NCBI GenBank assembly: GCA_951799405.1
Contig: OX637343.1
Span: 18,426,230-18,490,229 of the forward strand
Length of the DNA stretch: 64,000 nucleotides
Origin: Agapetus fuscipes
Lineage: Eukaryota; Arthropoda; Insecta; Trichoptera; Glossosomatidae
Reading direction: 5' to 3'
The position numbers and the translations under genes are program-made. Positions 39,201-47,255 of the stretch are shown here, in pieces. The notes beneath the pieces were generated by a model that ran no database searches, had not been told where the DNA came from, and saw only the letters and a program-made list of their open reading frames with translations. How positions within the stretch are numbered: position 1 is the stretch's first letter; each line of letters begins with the position of its first letter.

Positions 39201-42200
39201 ACACTCTTTTGAAGTGGTCACACGATTGCGCTTATGATCGAGTGTGAGCAATCGCGGCACCCATCTCGCGGAGAGTTTTTTCATATCCAAATATTCGTGT
39301 AAAATATGATGTACACGTTCAGTTGAGATACTTACAGCATCAGCCAACTCACGCACTTTCATTCTCCAATCGTCCAATATCATTTCGTGGATTTTATCGA
39401 CGATTTCCGGCGTGATCACTTCTTTTGGACGACCTGAACGTTCGGCGTCACTAGTACTGGTACGACCACAACGGAACTCCGTAAACCACTTCTTAACCAT
39501 TGAAATTGATGGTGCTGAGTCCCCGTAGTATTTATCAAGTCTTTCCTTAGTTTCAGTGATAGTTTTTTTACGTAAAAAATAATGTTTAAGGGTGCGCTCC
39601 ACGCATATTCAAGATTTTTTTTTTTAAAGTATGTTTTCATTTATTTTTTTAGAGCATCATTAAGACACAAATTAATATTTCAAAAAATTACGTAAGATTA
39701 ATCAACATTTAAACTATACAGTAGAGCCTCGATAATCCGTACTCAGGCTAATCCGAACGTCGCTATAATCCGAACTGCATACCCCACCCCACTTCCTCGC
39801 CTTCGCCTCGCTGCTATGTTGTTTATTAATTAGTCTGCAGTTACGACTGCCACGTTGCGCGTCCATTCCACGTTTTTCTGCTCTGTACTCGTGCGCGGCG
39901 TGTTTTTTGAGGTTATAAAGATGGTTCCAACACCAAAACGCAAACATAAAACTTTGACTATAGCCGAAAAGTGCACCATACTAGACAGTTTAAAGACAGT
40001 TCTCCTTACATACTGTAATCCGAACGCTTCGTGAGTCCGAACAGGGGTTAGTTTTTGCTAGTTCGGATTATCAAGGCTCTACTGTATATCATATTTTTTT
40101 CAAAAGTCAAATAAATTATTTACGTATATAAATCAAAGCTTAATCTGGACTTGTTTTTGCTAGTTGCGGAAAGAGCTTTGCTAAAAAGCATATCCTCCAA
40201 AAACAAAAAAAAAATCTTAATTTTTTCTATGATAGAATAATTTTAAAAGAGTTTGTTGAAGGCATAATCAGATTACTTTTTTGAAATTTGATATTGTTTT
40301 CATTATTTTACCTTTTGAATATTGCAAAATTTCTTTTTTTTTTGTATTTTTCGTACACGTTTTTTTCTGACATTCAATGTTTAAAAAAAAAAAATGAAAA
40401 AAATTCCATGTAGATAAAGTCTTTTTTAAACCTATAACAACAAAACAAATAGTCAAAATATTTTTTTTCATGGATTTTTTCCTTATTTCGCAAACCTTTA
40501 AAATTCTGTTCAAAATGAATCAGTCTCCCTTTGTTCTTCAAGGGGCTCGGACGTGGGATCTGTGCCGCTTGCTTGTCCAACCTCTCTACCGCACGGTACT
40601 TCTCCCTCACACACGCAGAGCATATGGGTTAAAGACAACGTGTATTACAAAAACTATCTCCTCGTCTGCTGCGATACGAGCGTAAAAAAATACGAATAAA
40701 TATTGAAAATAACACATTAAAACATTGAAGTCGGAAAGTTTTCTTTCTTTTATTAGTATTGTTTGTAAACACAAAGCAATTGTATGTGGTCAAATAGGTT
40801 CAAAACGCACATCTAAATCTAAGTTGCAAATATATGTATCATTTCAGATTCATATTAAATGCATTCCCACAAGCAGACACGCATAATTTTACGCTCACAC
40901 ATGCCGCATATGGACCTACAGTATAAAAAACCCAATCTCAAATGAACATAAGCCCTGCAATTCTTGCCGACCTTCCCTGAAACAGGGGTGACATATTGGA
41001 AAAGTAAACCATTTTTTACAGTATGGGTGGTCAGCCTCATACCAAATAATAATAATAATATTAGGATGATTTATTTGGTGAGCGCTGTTTTTGTGTGTAT
41101 CACACCTGAAGAGCCCTCTGCGAGCTTGGTCGTCGCTGTAGAAAGCGCCAATTCTCAAGCAAGACCCAGTTGTAAGGTTGGATGGACCTTTCAGCGACCG
41201 GTCTTTGGTAAAGGTTTATGAATTTTTCGACTCAGCGAAGAGCACATTCAAAAGCACACTGTTATATTTTTTGTGCTCCGCCGGGATTCGAATCCACAAC
41301 CTTCCATTAACGAGTCCGGATGGTTGCCACTGCACTACGGACCGGGGCAAGATGCCAACGACACGCGGTGTACCTGAGCGGTAACCCATCCAAGTACTAT
41401 CCGCGCCCAATGTTGCTTAACTTCGGTGATCTATGGGAACCAGTGCTTTCAACATGGTAACGTCGTTGACCTATAAGTCAAGGAATTTATTTTTTACACA
41501 TAGGTGTAATAAATTTACAGTATGGGTTACTTGAATAGTACGTTTATTAATTTATTTAATAAAAAATATTAAAACTGAATAAAAAGTTGATATGCGAAAA
41601 AAAGTGTTTTTTTTTGCTCCTGGCGAGAAATTGAATTTTATTTATTGGTAAAATTGACCGGTCCGTAGTTCAAATGGTAACGCTTCGGACTCGTAACTCG
41701 AAGGTTGTGGGCTCAAATCCCGGCGAAGCACAAAAAATATACCATTTATATTTTCAAATTTGCTTTCGCTGGGTTGAAAAAATTCATAAACCTTTACCAA
41801 AGACCGGTCATCAAAAGGTCCATCCAACCTTACAACAACTGGGTCTTGCTTAAGAATTGGCGATTTCTATAGCGACGACCAAGCTCGCAGAGGGCTCTTG
41901 AGGTGTGATTCACACAAAAACAGCGCTCACCAAATAAATCAGCCTATTTTTTTTAAGCCTACAGCTCCACAGTAATAGGGGCTTTCTTGAGAATAGGTGC
42001 ATTCCATAGCGACGGTAAAGTTCGGCTCTTGAGGAGTGTTTCGCATCACCTTAGAATAAACACAACTAAGCTGCACATATGGTGTAACTTCTTGCCTGCG
42101 TTAACCCCGAAAGGGTCGCATGTGGCGATTCGGGACCTATTTATTTTACAGGTAAGGAGGCCGGCCTCACACCAACCAGTTTCAGTTGAAGTAGGGGTTT

Positions 42201-45200
42201 TCCAACCTCCGGCTGGTGCTCATTTCTTGTGAAGGCTGAGTAAACCTTGCGATCGAACCCTTGCTCTCGGCATGGAATGCAAGCATTTTACCAATTGAGT
42301 GATTCCTTGACTTATAGGTTGGTATGAGGCTGACCACCCATACTGTGAAAAATGGTTCACTTTGCCAATGTGTCAGGGAAGGTCGACAAAAGTTGTGGGG
42401 CTTATGTTCATTTGAGGTTTGGATTTTATTTGTAAGTACACATTCAGCATTTGTAAGCGCGAACTTCACGTGTTGGTTTGTGGGCATACATCTGAGAGCT
42501 TTAAATGATTATATATCTTTGCAACTTAGATTATAGATTATAGAGCTATCGACCTTTTTACGAGCTTGGTCGTCGTCGCTACAAAGTGCCAATTCTCAAG
42601 CAAGACCCAGTTGCTGTAAGGCGGGATGGAGCTTTTGTTACCGGTCATGAGTAAAGGTTTATAAATTTTTCAACCCAGCGAAGAGCAAATATGAAAATAT
42701 AAATGGCATACTTGTTGTGCTCCGCCGGGATTCGAACCCACAAATTCCATTCAGAGTCCGAAATGTCACCACTGAACTACGGACCGGTCATCACCAGAAT
42801 AATTTCTATTATAAGGATTATGAAAAAAAAGACATTTTTTTGTGCAAAATATTTTACTATACTTTATTATAATATTTTTCTATTTGGTCGTCATTGTAAT
42901 ATTATGTCTTTCAATGGAAATAGGATAATATGTTAAACAATGGTTCTTTGTTCAAATTTTACCTACCCCCATAAAAAGGATTCTCGATTTTTGAAAGACA
43001 TTTTTCTATGACTCATGCTTACCAAGTGATCTTATCTAAACTGCAAGGATATGTTACATTGGGGATTCACATTATATGCATTCTCACAAGCAGACACGTA
43101 CAAGTTCGCGCTTAAACATGCCGCATGTGTACCTACAATATAAAAACCCGTATTTCAAATGAACATAAGCCCTGTAACTCTTGTCGTCCTTCCCTGAAAC
43201 AGGGGTGACATTGGCAAAGTGAACAATTTTTACAGCATGGGTGGTCAGCCGCATACCAACCTATAAGTTAAGAATATACACGACAAATTACATTTTTTAA
43301 ATCAATTGTTAAAATTTGGCCAAACGCTATATTTTTTGTGCTCCGCTGGCATTCGAACCCGCAACCTTTCATTCAGAGTCCGAAGTGTTATCATTGGACT
43401 ACGGACCGGTTTGTTTTAAATAATATAAATTATATTCCTTTGCACTCCGTGGGGATTCGAACCCACGACCCTTCATGTCAATTTATTTATTTTTAGATTG
43501 CCGCCTTTGATTCTATACGACTCATCTATAAGAGACTTCAGGTAGAGTCTTTTGAATTACCAACAAAGAAATTAACAATACATTAGTCAGACAAGTTAAG
43601 CTGATTCCTAGAAAACCCTGTCTACCTTAGGACTCATTTTGTTGACATAATGACTTGTGTTTATAGTTACTTGCAGATTGTTTTTTTTTGTTTTCTGGTT
43701 TTTATTTGGTTGGCACTGTGTGACTGTATAGTCACAGATTTAATTTTTTAAAAAAGAAAAATATTTTTTTTTCCGGTCGATAGCTCAGTTGGTAGAGTGC
43801 TCGCATACTACCCCGTGAGCTCGGGTTCGAATCCCACCGAGGAGGGTGTCAGAAATGATTTCCTATTTCGGTGTTTATTTCAAACCCCAAAATAAAAATA
43901 CCGGCAAGGTTTACTCAGCCTTCACAAGAAATGAGTATCAGCCCCCTCGGGAGCTGAGAAACCCCTACTTCAACTGAAGTGGTTGGCGTAAGGCCGGCCC
44001 CCTTACCTGTAAAAATAAATAGGTTCAACTCGCCACATGTGACCCCTTCGGGGATAACGCGGCAAGAAGTCACACTATATATGTAGCTTAGTTGCGTTTT
44101 AATCTAATCTAATCTATATCAAAAGGTACAAAATATTTTATTATGTATTTATCTACTTTTAATTAGTTACTCTATTCAAATGTCACTATGAAATATGTAA
44201 TATAATGTCGGTGTTATAGCCGCGGGGATCGAGTCAGGTTATTTGGAACCGGATAACGCTGGTTCGAATCCCGCGCCGATAACTTCGACCCTGGTTCAAC
44301 AGATGCCGTTGCATGCACACAAGCTTCTGTTTTCGCATGAAGACAACTGGCCAGGTAAAATAGGTTGGTGGATTGCATTCCTTTCCACAAATCTATTTAA
44401 AAAAAAAAAAAAAAAATACTATAGTAGCCATTTATAAAAGTTCAATATATCTCAAATTCATAAACCTACCTGCTTACATTTTCGGGATAAAAATAAGTAC
44501 AAAGTGGAAATTATGGGAAGAAGCAATGGATATAAATGAACTGAGATCAGTATGTCAGGATAGAAAAAAGTAGAGGAGACTTTTCTAGAGGCTCAGGCCA
44601 CACTTAATGTAAAGACGAAAGCGTTATAATTTTTTTTTTTTTTTTTAAGAAATCCTGTCCTATAGTCCGGTCGATAGCTCAGGTGGTAGAGTGCTTGCAT
44701 TCCATGCCGAAAGCTCGGGTTCGAATCCCACCGAGGGTGTCAGAAATGATTTCCCGTTTTGGTGTTTATTTCAAACCCCAAAATAAAATACCGGCAAGGT
44801 TTACTCAGCCTTCACAAAAAATGAGTACCAGCACTCTCGGGAGTTGGGAAACCCCACTTCAACTAAAAGTTGTTGGTGTAAGGCCGGTCCCCTTATCTGT
44901 ATAAATAAATAGGTCCCGAATGGCCACATGTGACCCCTTCGGGGATAACACAGGCAAGAAGTTACACTATATGTGTAGCTTAGTTGCGTTTTTTTTTTGC
45001 GTGATGGGAGATCCACAAAAGTCGTATGTAAAAAAAAATCTTCAAACGGCAATAGCAAGTCGAGCATATTTTGTGGGGCTAAATCCATACGGTCTGAGGC
45101 GAAAGGGGATGGGGGGAAACGGGTCGCAACTTTGACAGCTTTCGGCGCGGTGCAACATGAGAGCGCCCCCTTAATCAACACACGAAATTCACTTTTTTCC

Positions 45201-46985
45201 ATTTTCGTAGAAAATCACAAGGTTGTCTGCTTTGAAAGGCTGTCAAACACCAACTGAACGACGTACCTTGATCAAAATTAGAATGTTGCCCACTGATAGA
45301 TTACAGTTGACGGCAGCACTGTTGCATTTGAAGTAACTGTGCGGGAAATTCAAAAAGTCACTGACTTATCAAACCGCCCTCGTAATAGATCTAATGAGAG
45401 AAAAAGAACAAGCAAGGTCACAAATGAACTAAATGTTTGTGACAAAGTTTTAAACATGAAAGATAAGTATTGAGCTTCTATCTATCTGTAATCTAAGTTG
45501 CATAGATATATTGACATTTAAGATTCATATGTGATGCATGCCCACAATCTGACACATGTAAAGTTAAAACTTACAGTACACTTAGCTATTATTTTATCTT
45601 AACCCGCATAAAATAAAATAAAATAAAAATAAAAAATTAAATTAGGCTGATTTATTTGGTGAGCCCTGTTTTTGTGTGTATCACACCTCAAGAGCCCTCT
45701 GCGAGTTTGGTCGTCGCTGTAGAAAGCGCCAATTCTTAAGCAAGACTCAGTTGTTGTAAGGCTGGATGGACCTTTTGATGACCGGTCATTGGTAAAGGTT
45801 TATGAATTTTTCAACCCAGCGAAGAGCAAATTTGAAAATATAAATGGTATATTTTTTGTGCTCCGCTGGGATTCGAACCCACGACCTTCCCTAAGTGTTA
45901 CCACCTGGACTACGGACCGGTCACAAAAGCATACCTCTGTATGACCATGTCCTTGGCCAGTGCCTTGAAGCGGAACTTGGAGCACCTGCTGGTGAGGGGG
46001 GGGATGATCCTGGAGACATAGTTGCACACCAGGCAGAAGCGGGTGGAGCGCGTCTCCTTCTCCATGGTGCGCCGCAGCGCTGCCTGCGCGTCCTTGGTCA
46101 TGGAGTCCGCCTCGTCCAGGATCACCAGCTTGAACGGCGGACAGGGCCGGCCACTGCAACATCATACTCTGATACATAATTCTCGTGTCACAGTGTTTGT
46201 GGTCACACTCCTCCGAAACAGCTAAACAGATTCTTATGGAATTTTGTCTGCATATTTGATAGGTAGGTATGAGAATCAGCCAACAAGTATATTTCATACA
46301 GCTTTATGGTTAAGAAGAGAGTACGCAGATTTCAAGAAGTAGCCACTATATAGATGTTGATGCTCATGGATGACTTCTTGCCGAGGCGCCGTTTAATGGT
46401 CCATGACTACCTCAAGGACGACATGGCTTGTTGGGAACAGTATTGTCTTTAATCCTCTTCTAAGGTGATCAGCCAATTGAAAGATTGAATGGACTCTACA
46501 TATTATGTAAGTATGTGAGCTTACTCTGGCCTGGTAGCGCTCGCCGTCAGCTGTGAGAACGCCTTCACCTTGTCTCTGACCACCTGGATGCCTCTCTCGT
46601 CAGACGCGTTCAGCTCCAGCACGCGGTCCTTAGTCAGATCCCCAAACAGCTGGCGGGAAGCAGCCAAGATGGAGCTGGTCTTGCCAGTACCAGGGGGACC
46701 ATAGAACAGCAGGTGAGGCAAATCACTGCCAGCCAGGCACTCGCGGAGAACTTGGATAACCTCGGTCTGCTCTACAACATCATCCACAGTCCTAGGTCGA
46801 CTGAAAAGTAATACAACATCAATAAAAACTTGTAAAATAAATATATTTTTTTGACATACAAAAACATACTATTTCTCAACCCATGGTGCCGCAGGGCCTT
46901 TTTTAGGAAGCGCTTTAGATGTGTCTGATCCACTTGGTTTATCAGATGCCGTTCCTAATTTTCCAGTTTTAATAAATGAAAGCAT
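27253..46985 (-). CDS. RFC4: Replication factor C subunit 4 (clamp loader small subunit), six exons
   Basis: Seen: six exons on the minus strand, 46985-46870, 46800-46525, 46153-45935, 36506-36350, 32012-31930 and 27463-27253. All boundaries are GT-AG and phases match; the joined CDS is 1062 nt, giving 353 residues (the human protein is 363). Motifs are an N-terminal PWVEKYRP (split between exons 1 and 2), the Walker A loop GPPGTGKTS (about residue 73), Walker B ILDEADSM (exon 3), sensor 1 and SRC box ([16 protein letters not shown]), and sensor 2 GGDLRRAIT (exon 4). The last exon is the helical collar domain. Known of the family: RFC4 is one of four small AAA+ subunits that load PCNA at primer-template junctions in the nucleus, with variants in checkpoint and cohesion loaders. 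The start begins MLSFIKTGK, resembling the family N-terminus. Introns are enlarged by transposons (intron 3 is 9.4 kb). It shares a promoter region with RNASEH2B. It appears intact and functional. Confidence 0.95.
27470..28240. other. RFC4 intron 5, left part; no repeat recognised
   Basis: AT-rich. The rest of intron 5 (to 31929) holds the SINEs listed and, at 30040-31925, unremarkable AT-rich DNA. Confidence 0.6.
28245..28602 (+). mobile_element. SINE family C with partial 5S head
   Basis: 28249-28332 is the 3' two thirds of a 5S rRNA (GATCACCGAAGTTAAGC, ACTTGGATGGGTGCC). It is followed by the tRNA-like part (GTCCGTAGTCCAGTGG) and the complete body and tail. Same junction as the copy at 41.4 kb. 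Confidence 0.85.
28903..28995 (+). mobile_element. SINE family C head
   Basis: GTCCGTAGTGCAGTAG and GGTTGTGGATTCGAATGC, then directly a family D copy. Confidence 0.7.
29005..29240 (+). mobile_element. SINE family D
   Basis: GTTATAGCCGCGGGGGCC, GACCCTGGTTCAACAGATG, with GGCCAGGCAGAATAGGTTGG further on. A family A 3' half follows at 29365. Confidence 0.75.
29365..29580 (+). mobile_element. SINE-like family A, two partial copies
   Basis: A 3' half (29365-29478) followed by a 5' half (29507-29575, GGTTCACTTTGCCAATG). Confidence 0.7.
29635..29886 (-). mobile_element. SINE-like family A, full
   Basis: AATCTGCAATCTATAGTGC to CCAACCTATAAGTCAAGG. Confidence 0.85.
29911..30036 (-). mobile_element. 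SINE-like family A, internally deleted
   Basis: Tail half joins the 5' part (ACATGGGTGGTCAGCCGC) without the middle. Confidence 0.7.
32085..32175 (-). mobile_element. tRNA-like SINE head, degenerate
   Basis: Minus strand CCGTAGTCTAGTGGTTAACG and CAATCAAACCCAGAACC resemble A and B boxes. Confidence 0.4.
32437..32682 (-). mobile_element. SINE-like family A, full
   Basis: ATAATCTATAATCTAAGTTG to ACCTATAAGTCAAGG; very close to the copies at 7027 and 35653. Confidence 0.85.
32800..33180 (-). pseudogene. RTE-like LINE C-terminal fragment
   Basis: 126-residue open frame with [32 protein letters not shown] and [15 protein letters not shown], the C-terminus after the RT. No RT core is present. Confidence 0.8.
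33480..35200. repeat. Degenerate tandem duplications
   Basis: A unit of about 300 bp (GGAAATTTGTCACTTTGTAT) occurs at 33540 and 33845. A second unit of about 420 bp (AGCCGTTTTTGAG, GGAAGCCATCTTGAAT, ATGGCAACTCATAGACGCAG) occurs at 34100 and 34540, with a partial third at 34980. The end GGACGGACGGAC at 35160 is common in insect repeats. No coding frame of interest. Confidence 0.65.
35304..35531 (+). pseudogene. RTE-like LINE C-terminal fragment
   Basis: 75-residue frame with [19 protein letters not shown] and [15 protein letters not shown], nearly the same as 32800-33180 on the other strand 2.3 kb away. Confidence 0.8.
35653..35898 (+). mobile_element. SINE-like family A, full
   Basis: CCTTGACTTATAGGTTGG to ATTATAGATTATAG. 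Confidence 0.85.
36653..37700 (+). mobile_element. Solo LTR (Gypsy-like)
   Basis: Starts TGTCAG and ends ATTACA (TG..CA), flanked by the 4-bp duplication ATAC at 36649-36652 and 37701-37704. A TATA box (TTTATAAAAGGCG) lies at about 36901 and an AATAAA signal at about 37439. The middle is GC-rich, unlike its surroundings. No internal coding remains. It lies in RFC4 intron 3. Confidence 0.7.
37705..38166. other. No gene seen, RFC4 intron 3
   Basis: Between the solo LTR and the mariner. Contains GATGGCGGTGTTGG and ATGGCGGCC words but no exon. Confidence 0.5.
38231..38577. mobile_element. Penelope-type fold-back element in the mariner 3' end
   Basis: Two long inverted arms (about 38245-38355 and 38395-38516) centred on GACCTACTAGGTCGAAAACG, then an asymmetric end (TTTTCACAGTGTTAATACAC). 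The whole is flanked by a 13-bp duplication ATTTTATTTTTCT at 38231-38243 and 38565-38577, the latter overlapping the mariner stop codon. The end resembles that of the Penelope-like element at 25264-25742. Confidence 0.75.
38568..39602 (-). pseudogene. Mariner transposase, DD34D, separated from its N-terminal codons
   Basis: Open frame of 344 residues. The first few residues (MERT) come from the inserted DNA; genuine transposase starts at LKHYFLRKK. Two N-terminal HTH regions (about 1-110) carry [18 protein letters not shown] lies near 115. The catalytic triad is VDETW, HQDNA and APCD, with 34 residues between the second and third aspartates, the mariner signature. It closely resembles the irritans group (Himar1-like) from memory of the family. 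The catalytic domain is intact, but the true start and first eleven codons are 5.6 kb away, so the copy is probably dead. Confidence 0.9.
39719..40084 (+). mobile_element. Tigger/pogo-like element, internally deleted
   Basis: Terminal inverted repeats CAGTAGAGCCTCGATAATCC and the matching GG(C)..CTACTG, flanked by TA. Inside, 39921-39998 encodes [20 protein letters not shown], the start of a CENP-B/Tigger helix-turn-helix transposase, which then breaks off. A non-autonomous 366-bp relic. Confidence 0.85.
40812..41045 (-). mobile_element. SINE-like family A
   Basis: ATCTAAATCTAAGTTGC to GGTCAGCCTCATACCA; its 5' end abuts the tail of the family C copy. Confidence 0.8.
41050..41470 (-). mobile_element. 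SINE family C, full copy with 5S rRNA head plus tRNA-like head
   Basis: Minus-strand order: 5S rRNA-like 41470-41353, tRNA-like part with GTCCGTAGTGCAGTGG and GGATTCGAATCCC, family body (GGGTCTTGCTTGAGAATTGG), a LINE-like tail (CACACAAAAACAGCGCTCAC) and an (ATT)n end. About 420 bp. Confidence 0.85.
41353..41470 (-). pseudogene. 5S rRNA-derived head of the SINE
   Basis: 118 bp, about the length of a 5S gene. Matches the internal promoter and 3' stem: GATCACCGAAGTTAAGCAAC, TACTTGGATGGGT and ACACCGCGTG. Several changes from a functional 5S RNA, so not a working gene. Confidence 0.85.
41655..41945 (+). mobile_element. SINE family C, lacking 5S head
   Basis: Starts GACCGGTCCGTAGTTC, has GGTTGTGGGCTCAAATCCC and the full tail (CACACAAAAACAGCGCTCAC). 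Confidence 0.85.
42057..42300 (-). mobile_element. SINE family B, internally deleted
   Basis: AACTAAGCTGCACATATGG..GGTAAGGAGGCCGG..GCATGGAATGCAAGC, with part of the middle missing. Confidence 0.75.
42303..42546 (+). mobile_element. SINE-like family A inserted in or beside family B
   Basis: CCTTGACTTATAGGTTGG to ATTATAGATTATAG. It splits the tRNA-like end of the family B copy: GAGCTATCGACC resumes after it at 42543. Confidence 0.85.
42548..42790 (-). mobile_element. SINE family C, partial
   Basis: Body and tRNA-like head (GGGATTCGAACCC, CTACGGACCGGTCA); the LINE-like tail is absent. Confidence 0.75.
43033..43270 (-). mobile_element. SINE-like family A, full
   Basis: ATCTAAACTGCAAGGATATG to CCAACCTATAAGTTAAG. 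Confidence 0.85.
43326..43480 (-). mobile_element. Two SINE family C-like heads
   Basis: GGCATTCGAACCCGC with CTACGGACCGG at 43345-43410, then a second B-box (GGATTCGAACCCACGACCC) at 43452-43471. Confidence 0.6.
43773..44098 (+). mobile_element. SINE family B, full
   Basis: CCGGTCGATAGCTCAGTTGG, GGGTTCGAATCCC, body, and end TAGCTTAGTTGCG. Confidence 0.9.
44204..44412 (+). mobile_element. SINE family D
   Basis: GTGTTATAGCCGCGGGGATC, GGTTCGAATCCCG, GACAACTGGCCAGG, ending in poly(A). Confidence 0.85.
44500..44620 (+). pseudogene. RTE-like LINE extreme C-terminus
   Basis: [16 protein letters not shown] followed by a stop; the same motif as in the other RTE-like fragments. Confidence 0.5.
44665..44996 (+). 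mobile_element. SINE family B, full
   Basis: GTCCGGTCGATAGCTCAGG to TGTAGCTTAGTTGCG; next to a family D copy, as at 43.7-44.4 kb. Confidence 0.9.
45170..45202 (-). pseudogene. Displaced N-terminal codons of the mariner transposase
   Basis: [11 protein letters not shown] is read on the minus strand from 45202 and stops matching mariner exactly at TTAA (45171-45174). The remaining frame runs on at 39586 on the far side of the insertion. The ATG is 180 bp inside the terminal repeat, as expected for mariner. Confidence 0.8.
45485..45582 (-). mobile_element. SINE-like family A, 3' half
   Basis: TAATCTAAGTTGCATAGATA and GCATGCCCACAATCTGACAC. Confidence 0.65.
45655..45926 (-). mobile_element. SINE family C next to RFC4 exon 3 donor
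   Basis: Tail at 45655 (GAGCCCTGTTTTTGTGTG), head ending GACTACGGACCGGTCA at 45922. It lies about 9 bp inside intron 3 from the RFC4 exon 3 donor. Confidence 0.85.
46168..46340 (+). mobile_element. Helitron 5' fragment beside RFC4 exon 3
   Basis: TCTGATACATAATTCTCG..GTTTGTGGTCACACTCCTCC matches the first 160 bp of the Helitron at 18685. It begins about 14 bp upstream (in gene sense) of the RFC4 exon 3 acceptor. Confidence 0.7.
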
Positions 46986-47255
46986 CTTCCAAGTTTGTAT
47001 CTACTTTTCAATATTCTCTTCTTTTAATTTTAAGCCGGCGGGAAATCATCTGTCAAAGACTTTATTATTGCCATATGAAAGTGATTCCGTTTTAATTTGC
47101 ACCAAAACTGCATTATTCAGCTGTCATCTATTGTCATTTTATGGAACACATAATATTTTGTTATTTTGGTGGTAGGTGGTGGTAAGCATGTTTATTTTGT
47201 TGCGTTGTGTTGTCACCCTGCTTGTCAGCTGTCAGAAAACGCGGTTTCTTGAAAA
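46986..47255. promoter_or_regulatory. Bidirectional promoter between RFC4 and RNASEH2B with E2F-type site
   Basis: The two start codons are 270 bp apart and divergent. GGCGGGAAA at 47037-47045 matches the E2F consensus (TTTCCCGCC on the other strand). No TATA box is evident. Both genes act in DNA replication and repair, so shared E2F control in S phase is a reasonable inference; transcription start sites cannot be seen from sequence. Confidence 0.65.

Larger units (their letters stand above)
39590..45170. mobile_element. 5.6-kb TTAA-bordered composite insertion inside the mariner
   Basis: It is flanked by TTAA at 39586-39589 and 45171-45174, and its ends are inverted (GGGTGCGCTC on the left, GAGCGCCCCC on the right). 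TTAA target use recalls piggyBac, but piggyBac ends begin CCC, not GGG, and no transposase is seen. Inside are a Tigger-like element and many SINEs of families A, B, C and D. Confidence 0.65.
38169..45382 (-). mobile_element. Mariner (irritans-type) split by two nested insertions
   Basis: The two ends are perfect 35-bp inverted repeats (outer end CGAGGGCGGTTTGATAAG), each flanked by the TA duplication. On the minus strand the 5' UTR and the first codons ([11 protein letters not shown]) lie at 45202-45170 and the rest of the transposase at 39586-38568. Removing the TTAA-bordered insertion (39590-45170) and the fold-back (about 38244-38577) leaves about 1.3 kb, the normal mariner length. It lies wholly in RFC4 intron 3. 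Confidence 0.85.

Noticed and set aside
41353..41470. A functional 5S rRNA gene
   Set aside because: Several substitutions in conserved positions and direct fusion to SINE sequence in two copies.
43773..43860. A tRNA gene (A and B boxes present)
   Set aside because: No acceptor stem or complete cloverleaf; the same sequence recurs as the head of a 330-bp SINE.
44801..45202. A 133-residue minus-strand protein starting [11 protein letters not shown]
   Set aside because: Only the first eleven residues are mariner; the rest is the inserted element and a SINE.
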